From contig NZ_MCGB01000025.1 of NCBI RefSeq assembly GCF_001699815.1, forward strand, positions 62,001 through 126,000: a stretch of DNA of 64,000 bases, read 5' to 3'. Each line of letters opens with the position of its first letter. Positions within the stretch are counted from its first letter, which is position 1. Under the pieces are notes generated by a model. That model was not told the DNA's origin. It ran no database searches and saw nothing but the letters and a program-made list of their open reading frames with translations. Below are positions 38,064 through 45,276 of the stretch, one piece after another. The stretch is from Ralstonia pickettii (GTDB taxonomy: Bacteria; Pseudomonadota; Gammaproteobacteria; Burkholderiales; Burkholderiaceae). A program made the translations under genes and the position numbers.

Positions 38064-39947
38064 TCAACGATCGAAGTCGCGCGAACGGCCCTTGCTGCCG
38101 TAGCTGTCGCGGTTGCCGTCGCGATTGCCATAGCTGCGACGCTGCGCGCCGTTGCCAGCGTCGCCGAAGCGGTTGCCGCCGTTGTTGTCGCCGAAGCGAC
38201 GCGGGGCAGCGCCTTCGCGGTTGCCATCGCGATTGCCATAACCGCCACCGTTGCCGGTGCCGGCGCTGTTGCCGTAGCCACGGTTGCCGTCTTGCGTGCC
38301 TTGCGTGCGCGCGGGGCGTTGTTGCCAGTCGCCACGGTTTTGCTGGCCTTGGCCATACGACGGACGCGGGGCGCGGTCGTCGCGGTTCCATTCGCGTTGG
38401 GCGCCTTGGTAGCCGCCGCTGTTGCTATTGCTGTTGCCGTTGCGGTCGTCGCGGCGCGGAGCAAAGCCGTCGCGGTCGCCGGCGAAGCTGCGTTGGAAGC
38501 GGCCTTCGTTGTTGCCGCTATTGCCACCGTTGCCGCCTTGGCGTGCGCCGTAGCCTTCACGCTGGCCGCGATAACCGCCGCCATTGCCACCGTTTCCGCG
38601 GTAGCCGCCACGGTCGCCGCCGGCACGCGGGCCACCTGTGCGGGGCTTGGCCGAGCGCTTCGGCTCCAGGCCCTCAACCACCGATGCATCGATGCGGCGA
38701 TCAACGAAGCGCTCGATACGGCGCCATTGGAACGTGTCGTTGTGGTTCACCAGGTTGATGGCGATGCCGCTGCGGCCCGCGCGGCCCGTACGGCCGATGC
38801 GATGCACATAGTCTTCAGCTTGCTTGGGCAGGTCGAAGTTGACCACGTGCGTGATGTCCGGCACGTCGATGCCGCGCGCTGCCACGTCGGTGGCCACCAG
38901 CACGCGCAACTGGCCGCGGCGCAGCGCCGTCAGCGTGCGGTTGCGCGCGCCCTGGTGCATGTCGCCATGCAAGGCGCCGGCGGAGAAGCCGTGCTCGGTC
39001 AGGCGTTCGGCCAGCGAATCGGCATCACGCTTGGTCGCCGTGAAGACGATGGCTTGCTTGAGCGATGCATCGCGCAGCAGGTGATCCAGCAGTTGCTGCT
39101 TGTGCGACATGTCGTCGGTGAAGTGCAGGCGCTCTTCGATGTTGCTTTGGTCGACCTTGGCGGCGGCGATTTCGATGCGCTGCGGCTCGCGCATCATGCG
39201 CTCGGCCAGTTGCTCGATGCGGCGGTCCATGGTGGCCGAGAACATCAGCATCTGACGCGTCGCCGGCGTAGCGCCGACGATGGCTTCGATGTCATCCGAG
39301 AAGCCCATGTCCAGCATGCGGTCGGCTTCGTCAAAGACGAGCATGTCGAGTGCCGACAGGTCGATGCGGCCCGAGTCGATGTGGTCGAGCAGGCGGCCCG
39401 GCGTGGCGATGATGATGTCCGGCATGCGGGCCAGCATGTCGAGCTGCTTCGGGTAGGGCATCCCGCCCAGGATGCTCGCGCAGACGATACGGCGCAGATG
39501 GCGGCCGTATTGTGCGGTGGCGGTGGTCACTTGCAGGGCCAGTTCACGCGTGGGCGTGAGCACCAGCAGCGACGGCTTGGCCGGTGCCGGGCGTGGGCGG
39601 CGGCCTTTCATGCGTTGCGGCGGGCCGTCCATGCGCGGACGCTGCGGCTCAGGCTGTTCGCTGATGCGCTGGATGGCCGGCAGGATGAAAGCGGCGGTCT
39701 TGCCCGAACCAGTCTGGCTCGTGACCAGCAGGTCGCGGCCGGACAGGCAGGCCGGAATGGCTTGCGCCTGCACCGGCGTGGGCGTGGTGTAGTTCACTTC
39801 GCCAAGCGCGCGGACGATGCGGTCGTCCAGGCCCAGTGCAGCAAAGGCGCTTGCACGGGTCGCGGTTTCGGCGATGAGGTTTTCGGTATTGGTGTTGATG
39901 GTTTCAGCGTGCGCAATGGCGCCGCTGCCGTCTTGAGGCTGCGTCAT
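38064..39947 (-). CDS. rhlE: RhlE-type DEAD-box RNA helicase with long Gly/Asn/Arg-rich tail
   Basis: A 627-residue ATP-dependent RNA helicase. The helicase core (about 32-400) has Q motif at TPTPVQAQAIP, motif I SQTGSGKT, PTRELA, TPGRL, motif II DEAD, SAT, ARGIDVP and HRIGRTGRAGR. From about residue 430 to the end the sequence is low complexity: repeated GGNGG, YGNRDGN and RGG-like groups, rich in Gly, Asn, Arg, Gln and Ser. Such tails bind RNA and can promote condensates. The core fits the RhlE group (ribosome assembly, cold growth). A promoter about 360 bp upstream suggests a long leader. Confidence 0.93.
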   Translation of the reverse strand: MTQPQDGSGAIAHAETINTNTENLIAETATRASAFAALGLDDRIVRALGEVNYTTPTPVQAQAIPACLSGRDLLVTSQTGSGKTAAFILPAIQRISEQPEPQRPRMDGPPQRMKGRRPRPAPAKPSLLVLTPTRELALQVTTATAQYGRHLRRIVCASILGGMPYPKQLDMLARMPDIIIATPGRLLDHIDSGRIDLSALDMLVFDEADRMLDMGFSDDIEAIVGATPATRQMLMFSATMDRRIEQLAERMMREPQRIEIAAAKVDQSNIEERLHFTDDMSHKQQLLDHLLRDASLKQAIVFTATKRDADSLAERLTEHGFSAGALHGDMHQGARNRTLTALRRGQLRVLVATDVAARGIDVPDITHVVNFDLPKQAEDYVHRIGRTGRAGRSGIAINLVNHNDTFQWRRIERFVDRRIDASVVEGLEPKRSAKPRTGGPRAGGDRGGYRGNGGNGGGYRGQREGYGARQGGNGGNSGNNEGRFQRSFAGDRDGFAPRRDDRNGNSNSNSGGYQGAQREWNRDDRAPRPSYGQGQQNRGDWQQRPARTQGTQDGNRGYGNSAGTGNGGGYGNRDGNREGAAPRRFGDNNGGNRFGDAGNGAQRRSYGNRDGNRDSYGSKGRSRDFDR

Positions 39948-40343
39948 GTCGAATAGGTAGTAAGGCTGCCGCGTCGCTACATCAACGGATGCAGGCGACG
40001 GAAATGGGATACGGCGACCGGTTAATCACGGGCGTCGGCGCCAATCGGATAAGGCCGGTTCGACAGACGGGCTGCAGAACGGACAAGGCGGGGGAGTGGG
40101 CCGGCCTCAAGCTGAACAGGTCAGCGAGGTGGGGCGGCGGTCCCTTCGGCGTGATGTGAATCCACGCGGGAGATCGGAGACGATGCCAAGCACAATGGCA
40201 ATCGGCTGCGCATGCTTGCAACGGGCGGTGGTTCGGACGATGCGCGCCGGTTTGGAACCAGCACATCGGCCAATCGCGGACCGAAAAATACGGCAGTAAG
40301 CAGCCAAGTCGCGGACTATAGCATGAATTTTTGCAGTGCGCAA
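39948..40343 (-). promoter_or_regulatory. Promoter and long leader of rhlE
   Basis: On the minus strand TTGCGC (40343-40338) and TATAGT (40320-40315) are separated by exactly 17 bp, a good sigma-70 promoter. Transcription from about 40308 would give a leader near 360 nt before the rhlE ATG at 39947, with no convincing gene inside it. Long leaders are typical of cold-regulated or self-regulated DEAD-box helicase mRNAs. Promoter use is predicted only. Confidence 0.55.
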
Positions 40344-40381
40344 AAAATTGCCGGTGGCGCTGATGTACGCGCCGCCGCCGC

Positions 40382-40409
40382 TTGCCGGATTGGCCTCGCG
40401 GCCTATACT
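40382..40409 (+). promoter_or_regulatory. Sigma-70 promoter of small membrane protein gene
   Basis: TTGCCG (40382-40387) and TATACT (40404-40409) are separated by 16 bp. The predicted start is about 35 bp before the ATG at 40450. Confidence 0.6.
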
Positions 40410-40449
40410 TGAAGGACCGGCCACGCTGACGGCCGGAAAGGGGCGGATG

Positions 40450-40635
40450 ATGGAATTCCCGATGGCCTTCTCCAACCTGTACCTGTTGCTCGCCGTTTGC
40501 GTTGCGGGCGTGATCGGACTGGCGTCTGCGCCACTGGTGATTCGAGGTGCGCGAGTAGGGATCCGTGTGCTTCTGACGATCATTGGGGTGTTGATCGGGC
40601 TGCTCGTGCTCGAAGCGCTGCCGGTGCTGACCTAG
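40450..40635 (+). CDS. Small two-helix membrane protein, 61 residues
   Basis: Sequence begins MEFPMAFSNLYLLLAVCVAG; residues about 7-30 and 37-57 are hydrophobic with a short basic turn (RGARVGIR) between them, predicting a hairpin with both ends on one side. AAGGGG six bases before the ATG at 40450 favours it over the adjoining ATG at 40447. A good promoter precedes and a hairpin terminator follows. No family recognised. Confidence 0.65.
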   Translation: MEFPMAFSNLYLLLAVCVAGVIGLASAPLVIRGARVGIRVLLTIIGVLIGLLVLEALPVLT

Positions 40636-40661
40636 ATGGCCCGGGGCCATCCGCAGCCATA

Positions 40662-40695
40662 GGCCCGCCCGCGTGTGGCGGGCCTCGTTGTTTTG
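40662..40695 (+). terminator. Probable terminator after small membrane protein
   Basis: Perfect 8-bp stem GGCCCGCC/GGCGGGCC, 7-nt loop, followed by a T-rich but interrupted tract (TCGTTGTTTTG). Terminator strength is uncertain. Confidence 0.6.
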
Positions 40696-40748
40696 TGCGG
40701 GCAAGAGAACAAAAAGCCAGGCGTGCAGCCTGGCTTTGTCGTATCTGC

Positions 40749-40823
40749 TGGTCCCGCCGACAGGAATCGAACCTGTATCTCACGCTTAGGAGGCGCGTGC
40801 ACTATCCATTGTGCTACGGCGAG
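40749..40823 (-). tRNA. tRNA-Arg (anticodon CCT)
   Basis: On the minus strand a full cloverleaf is present. The acceptor stem CTCGCCG/CGGCGGG (one G-U pair) is followed by discriminator A and encoded CCA at 40751-40749. The D arm is in GTAGCACAATGGATAG, the anticodon stem CGCGC/GCGTG encloses loop CTCCTAA (anticodon CCT, reading AGG), and the T arm is ACAGG-TTCGATT-CCTGT. A TAGAAT box lies about 45 bp upstream. Confidence 0.95.
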
Positions 40824-41135
40824 AGACCGACCCCGGGTGACGCAAACGGCCGCCCGAGCGAGCCGCGATTCTACGCAATTTGCAGGGCCAAGACCAGTGA
40901 GGCACCGGAGCAGCGGGCCGCGCGGGCGCCCGGTACCGACGACATATGAAATGATGATGACGCCACGTGTTCTGTGGGTTGCCGCCCACAGTTCAGGCGT
41001 TCTTGTGATGAAGCAAACGCTAAAGCGAACGAACGATCGGTCGGAGAATCAGATTTAAGTATTACGAACTTTCCACGTTTGTTCACGGAAGTTATCCTTC
41101 ACCATCCCCCTTTCAGAAACCCCTAGGCGACCAAC
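40824..41135. other. Gene-free stretch upstream of tRNA-Arg
   Basis: No supported protein. It should contain the minus-strand promoter of the tRNA (TAGAAT at 40873-40868) and, on the plus strand, the leader of the 71-residue protein at 41136. The last 100 bp are clearly more AT-rich than the rest. Confidence 0.4.
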
Positions 41136-41351
41136 ATGCTGACATCCGAAGAACGGGACGATCCGTGGACGGTGGAGCCGTCGCTGGAAAGCCTGTTCCC
41201 CAAGCATCGGCCCGGGTCGATTGATCGGCCGATCTATTTCCGTCACACCGATACGCCAGACGGCCACGTCATCAAACAGTTCCCTGACGGCTCACGCCAG
41301 CTCGTGCGCTTTGTTGGCCTGGAAGAACAGGTCGTCAAACACTTCCTTTAA
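41136..41351 (+). CDS. Hypothetical protein, 71 residues
   Basis: Starts MLTSEERDDPWTVEPSLESL; acidic and Pro-rich N-terminal half, then a compact pattern of alternating charged and hydrophobic residues (FPDGSRQLVRFVGLEEQ). No membrane segment or signal. A weak AGG precedes the ATG. The balanced composition and codon use look protein-coding, but I do not recognise a family. Confidence 0.55.
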   Translation: MLTSEERDDPWTVEPSLESLFPKHRPGSIDRPIYFRHTDTPDGHVIKQFPDGSRQLVRFVGLEEQVVKHFL

Positions 41352-41381
41352 AGCCTATTTCCGTTTGTGTCATGCACAAAC

Positions 41382-41407
41382 AAAAACACCGCCGTGCGTG
41401 ACGGCGG
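41382..41407 (-). terminator. Terminator of the amino-acid binding protein gene
   Basis: On the minus strand a stem CCGCCGT/ACGGCGG with 5-nt loop is followed by TGTTTTTG, 25 bp after the gene's stop. Confidence 0.8.
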
Positions 41408-41431
41408 CGCTCATGCTGCGTGCGGCTTTGT

Positions 41432-42340
41432 TCAATCGGCGACTTTGTCGCTCGGGTACTTGAACGAGTCGCGCAGCAGGAAGCTCATCGGGATATCGAG
41501 CTTTGCGCTGTGCGGCGGAATCGGTTGCTGGAACCACTTCTTGTAGAGCTTCTCGGCGTCGTAGTCGAGGATGATGTTGGTCATCGCGCGATCAACCAAG
41601 CGCTTGAACTCGGTGTCGTCCTTGCTCAGCATGATCGCGTAGGGCTCGACCGTCAGCATGTCACCGACGACGGCGTAGTCGCCCGGGGTCTTGGTGTTGG
41701 CGCGGAAGCCGTAGAGCAGCACGTCGTCCATTGCAAAAGCGTCGGCCTTGCCGGTTTCGACCATCGCGAAGGATTCAGCGTGGTCCTTGGCTTCGAGGAA
41801 GTTCATGTTCAGCACGCGCACGTCGTTCATCTTGCGCAGCTCCGCCACGCTGGTGGTGCCTTTGGTGGTGACGACGGTCTTGCCGCGCAGGTCATCCCAC
41901 CTGCGGATGCCCGACGACGTCTTGACGATCATGCGGATGCCCGCGATGTAGTGCGGAATCGTGAAGGCCACTTTCTCGCGGCGTTCGCGGTTGTTGGTGG
42001 TCGAGCCGCATTCGAGGTCGGCTTTGCCATCGGCGATGGCCGGCATCCGCGTCGAGGGCGTGACCAGCACATATTGCACTTTCAGATCGGGCCGCTTGAG
42101 GTCCGTGCGCAGCTTGTCGACCACGCGCAGGCACAGATCGACGGCATAGCCGACGGGCTTTTTATCGGCGTCGTAGAACGAGAAGGGCACGGAGCTTTCG
42201 CGGTAGGCGACGCGGACGGTGCCGGTGTCGCGGATGCGGTCGAGCACCGGCGTGGAGGAGGCCAGGACAGGGCCCGGCAAACTGGACAGCGAAGCGAAGA
42301 GCAGCGCTGCAGCCGGCAGCGCGCGCGTGAAGAACGGCAT
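41432..42340 (-). CDS. Amino-acid ABC transporter periplasmic binding protein (GltI-like)
   Basis: A 302-residue family 3 solute-binding protein. Signal peptide residues 1-27 end at LASS. The mature part starts with the family pattern TPVLDRIRDTGTVRVAYRESSVPFSFYD, given here in part (RDTGTVRVAYRESS). It also has GYAVDLCLRV, the CGSTTNNRERR motif and VETGKADAFAMDD, close to glutamate/aspartate binding proteins. The start at 42340 follows GGGGGA. No permease or ATPase genes are adjacent, so it is an orphan or works with a distant transporter. Confidence 0.88.
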   Translation of the reverse strand: MPFFTRALPAAALLFASLSSLPGPVLASSTPVLDRIRDTGTVRVAYRESSVPFSFYDADKKPVGYAVDLCLRVVDKLRTDLKRPDLKVQYVLVTPSTRMPAIADGKADLECGSTTNNRERREKVAFTIPHYIAGIRMIVKTSSGIRRWDDLRGKTVVTTKGTTSVAELRKMNDVRVLNMNFLEAKDHAESFAMVETGKADAFAMDDVLLYGFRANTKTPGDYAVVGDMLTVEPYAIMLSKDDTEFKRLVDRAMTNIILDYDAEKLYKKWFQQPIPPHSAKLDIPMSFLLRDSFKYPSDKVAD

Positions 42341-42526
42341 GGTTGTATCCCCCGGAAAGAATCGGCGGCCCTCTTTATCGTTATGCCCGGCTCGTGGCCG
42401 GAGGGCCTGCCGCATGATACGGCCCGCCGCAGCAAGCTGCAGGCCTGTGCTTTTTTGGTGTTGTAAGCAGGCTGCAAGAGTGGATTTCGCCCTCTAAAAG
42501 TCGATGCGTGACGCGTGGTTTGCAGT

Positions 42527-42561
42527 GGTGCGTTACGCACATGCAGCGTGCGCAACGCACC
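42527..42561. repeat. Large stem-loop (14-bp arms, one mismatch)
   Basis: Arms GGTGCGTTACGCAC and GTGCGCAACGCACC pair in 13 of 14 positions around a 7-nt loop (ATGCAGC). No T tract follows on either strand, so it is not an intrinsic terminator. It lies in the 470-bp non-coding gap 42341-42812. Confidence 0.75.
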
Positions 42562-42711
42562 GTCTCAGCCGTCCAGCCGGTGCAGCGGACTCGCCCGCGG
42601 TGCATACCTGGCCCAGCATGCGTTGCTGCGGTGCGAAGCCGCACCGGGCCTAGCGTTAGGCGTTTTTCCCTACCGGGTTTGTCCCGACTGCCCGAGACGG
42701 ACAAGGGGCGC

Positions 42712-42788
42712 TATGCTCCGACCATGTCTTGTTCGCAAGGCATCGAGGAGAGACTCTTCCGGCCCGCCGAAAGCGGGCCGTTTTCTTT
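42712..42788 (+). ncRNA. Candidate small RNA with intrinsic terminator
   Basis: A TATGCT box (42712-42717) is followed at 42724 by an 8-bp hairpin ATGTCTTG/CAAGGCAT with a TTCG loop. Next comes a purine then pyrimidine stretch (GAGGAGAGACTCTTCC) and a strong terminator CGGCCCGC/GCGGGCCG with TTTTCTTT. No plus-strand gene precedes this terminator for more than 2 kb. The layout, about 65 nt with two stems and an open middle, looks like a trans-acting sRNA. A matching -35 is not obvious; TTGTCC-N14-GGACAA (42679-42704) lies just upstream and may be an operator. Confidence 0.5.
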
Positions 42789-42812
42789 GGCGCCTGCGCG
42801 TTCGAGGCCAGG

Positions 42813-43019
42813 TCAGTTCTGACTCGGAAGCACGTTGCCCGGCTGAGACGACTGCCGCGGCCAGTTCGAGAACGCGAAAATCCACAGCGCCACCAGGTTC
42901 GCCACCGGCACCAGCACAAGCAGGGTCCACCACGGTGAAAAGCCGGTCCGCAGCAAGATCTGCCGCACCGGAATGCCTGCCACGACCAAGATGATCAACA
43001 GCCCGAAGAGTCCGCGCAT
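42813..43019 (-). CDS. Small membrane protein, 68 residues
   Basis: Starts MRGLFGLLIILVVAG; two hydrophobic segments (about 3-17 and 29-48) with a basic turn (RQILLRTG) between. AGGGG eight bases before the ATG at 43019 sets the start over an in-frame ATG two codons earlier. The profile resembles short phospholipase-D-N-terminal-like membrane proteins, but no motif settles it. Confidence 0.65.
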   Translation of the reverse strand: MRGLFGLLIILVVAGIPVRQILLRTGFSPWWTLLVLVPVANLVALWIFAFSNWPRQSSQPGNVLPSQN

Positions 43020-43193
43020 CGTCATTCCCCTTTCGTAACGGTATGGATGGCGCGGCCGGAAAAAGCGAGTCCGGCGGCACAAGCGTTATAGCACCGGCAT
43101 CTGCAAGCGCAATGTCGCCGATGGGCGACGCGCGGGGCGACTACAATACGCGCCTTCCGGCCGTACGCGGCCAGCACCCTTTTTCTCTCCAGC

Positions 43194-45104
43194 ATGGCCC
43201 TGTTTTCCATTACCGATGCGCAACTGGCGTTCGGCCACGTTGCGCTGCTCGACCACACCGATTTCTCGCTGGAAGCCGGCGAGCGCGTCGGCCTGATCGG
43301 CCGCAACGGCACCGGCAAGTCGTCGCTGCTCAAGATCGTGGCGGGGACGACCTCGCCGGATGACGGGCTGATCGCCCGCCAGAGCGGCGTGACCTCGGCG
43401 TATGTGCCGCAAGAGCCCGAATTCGACCCCGAACAGACCGTGGCCGAAGCCGTGGCGATGGGCGTGCCGCATGCTGCCGGCCTGCTGGCTGAATACGAGG
43501 CGCTGATCACGTCGATGGGCGACTCCCACGATGAAGACGCGCTGCACAGGCTGCAGGCGCTGCAATCCCAGTTGGAAGCGGCAGACGCGTGGCAACTGCG
43601 CACGCGCGTGGAAACGACGATCGCCCAGCTGGGCCTGCTGCCCGGCGCGCGCATCGGTTCGCTGTCGGGCGGCCTGACCAAGCGTGTGGCGCTTGCGCAG
43701 GCGCTGGTGGGCGCGCCTGACATCCTCCTGTTGGACGAGCCGACCAACCACCTGGACTACAACTCCATCCGCTGGCTCGAAGACTTGCTGCTGGCCTTCC
43801 GCGGCAGCGTGTTGTTCATCACGCACGATCGCGCCTTCCTCGACCGCGTGGCCACACGCATCATCGAACTCGATCGCGGCAAGCTGCGATCGTACCCCGG
43901 CAACTTCACGGCGTATCAGACGCGCAAGGCGCAGGAGCTGGACGCCGAAGCACTGGAAAACGCCCGCTTCGACAAGCTGCTCGCGCAGGAAGAAGTGTGG
44001 ATCCGCAAGGGTGTGGAAGCGCGGCGCACACGCAGCGTCGGCCGCGTGGCGCGGCTGGAACAGATGCGTGTGGAGCGCCAGGCGCGCCGCGAGGTGCAGG
44101 GCAACGTCAAGCTGGAAGTCTCGCAGGGCGATCGCTCCGGCAAGATTGTCGCCGAGCTGATCGACGTGACCAAGCGCTATGGCGACAAGACCGTCGTCGA
44201 CAACTTCACCGCCACCATCATGCGCGGCGACAAGGTCGGGATTCTCGGCGCCAACGGTGTCGGCAAGACCACGCTGCTGAAGCTGATCCTCGGCGAACTG
44301 GCACCGGATTCCGGCACGGTGCGCAACGGCACCAACCTGCAGGTGGCGTACTTCGACCAGATGCGCGCGCAATTGGACCTGAACCGCTCGCTTGCCGACA
44401 CTATCAGCCCGGGCAGCGACTGGATTGAAGTCAACGGTCAGCGCAAGCACGTGATGAGCTATCTGGGCGACTTCCTCTTCCCGCCCGAGCGTGCCCGCTC
44501 GCCGGTGGCCTCGCTGTCGGGCGGCGAGCGCAACCGGCTGCTGCTGGCACGCCTGTTTGCCCGTCCGGCCAACGTGCTGGTGCTCGACGAGCCGACCAAC
44601 GATCTGGACATCGACACGCTCGAACTGCTGGAAGAACTGCTGCAGGAATACAGTGGCACCGTATTCCTGGTCTCGCACGACCGCGCGTTCGTCGACAACG
44701 TCGTCACTTCGGTGATTGCGGCGGAGGGCGAAGGCCGGTGGCGCGAATACGTGGGCGGGTTCTCGGATTGGCAGATGCAATCGGCACGCTCGGCGCAGAT
44801 GGCGCAAGCCGCCAAGCCGGCCGCCGAAGAGAAGAAGCCCGAGATGGCCAAGCCGCGCGAGCGTGCCACGGTCAAGCTCAGCTACAAAGAGCAGCGCGAA
44901 CTCGACGCGCTGCCCGCCACTATCGAGGCGCTGGAGGCGGAGCAGAAGCAGGTCGGCGGCGAACTGGAAGACGGCACGATCTACGGCCGCGACCCGGAGC
45001 GCGCGCAGAAGCTCGCCGAGCGCCACGAAGCCATCGAACTGGAGTTGCTGGAGGCGCTGGAGCGTTGGGAATCCCTCGAAGCCAAACGCGCCGGCACGGT
45101 GTGA
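43194..45104 (+). CDS. uup: ABC-F ATPase, Uup-like
   Basis: A 636-residue soluble protein with two ABC ATPase domains and no membrane part, the ABC-F plan. First domain: Walker A GRNGTGKSS (about 36-44), LSGGLTKRVALAQAL, Walker B ILLLDEPTNHLD. Second: GANGVGKTT (about 350), LSGGERNRLLLARL, VLVLDEPTNDLD. The charged C-terminal extension from about residue 535, with a likely coiled coil (LPATIEALEAEQKQVGG), is typical of Uup, which acts on ribosomes and affects transposon excision and DNA branch handling in E. coli. Its own TACAAT box lies at 43142-43147. Confidence 0.93.
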   Translation: MALFSITDAQLAFGHVALLDHTDFSLEAGERVGLIGRNGTGKSSLLKIVAGTTSPDDGLIARQSGVTSAYVPQEPEFDPEQTVAEAVAMGVPHAAGLLAEYEALITSMGDSHDEDALHRLQALQSQLEAADAWQLRTRVETTIAQLGLLPGARIGSLSGGLTKRVALAQALVGAPDILLLDEPTNHLDYNSIRWLEDLLLAFRGSVLFITHDRAFLDRVATRIIELDRGKLRSYPGNFTAYQTRKAQELDAEALENARFDKLLAQEEVWIRKGVEARRTRSVGRVARLEQMRVERQARREVQGNVKLEVSQGDRSGKIVAELIDVTKRYGDKTVVDNFTATIMRGDKVGILGANGVGKTTLLKLILGELAPDSGTVRNGTNLQVAYFDQMRAQLDLNRSLADTISPGSDWIEVNGQRKHVMSYLGDFLFPPERARSPVASLSGGERNRLLLARLFARPANVLVLDEPTNDLDIDTLELLEELLQEYSGTVFLVSHDRAFVDNVVTSVIAAEGEGRWREYVGGFSDWQMQSARSAQMAQAAKPAAEEKKPEMAKPRERATVKLSYKEQRELDALPATIEALEAEQKQVGGELEDGTIYGRDPERAQKLAERHEAIELELLEALERWESLEAKRAGTV

Positions 45105-45276
45105 CGCTGCAGTAACCACGCAATATGTCAGCGGGATGTCGACCGAATATGGGTTTCGGGTCGCATCCCAACGCTGATGATCCCTCCGCATTGTTGAGGA
45201 CGGCTTCCTTTACAATGCGCGCTGCATTCCCGGTGCTTGGGGACAGACCCAGGCCTGGTCAGTTTTTCCGCCTTCC

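Noticed and set aside
40871-41086. 71-codon minus-strand frame upstream of tRNA-Arg
   Set aside because: Overlaps the tRNA promoter region, no ribosome site and no recognisable pattern.
42515-42994. 159-codon plus-strand frame over the candidate small RNA
   Set aside because: It crosses a strong hairpin and a terminator, and the product is an Arg/Ser/Ala-rich string without motif.
43086-45191. 701-codon minus-strand open frame opposite the ABC-F gene
   Set aside because: Shadow of a well supported ABC-F ATPase.
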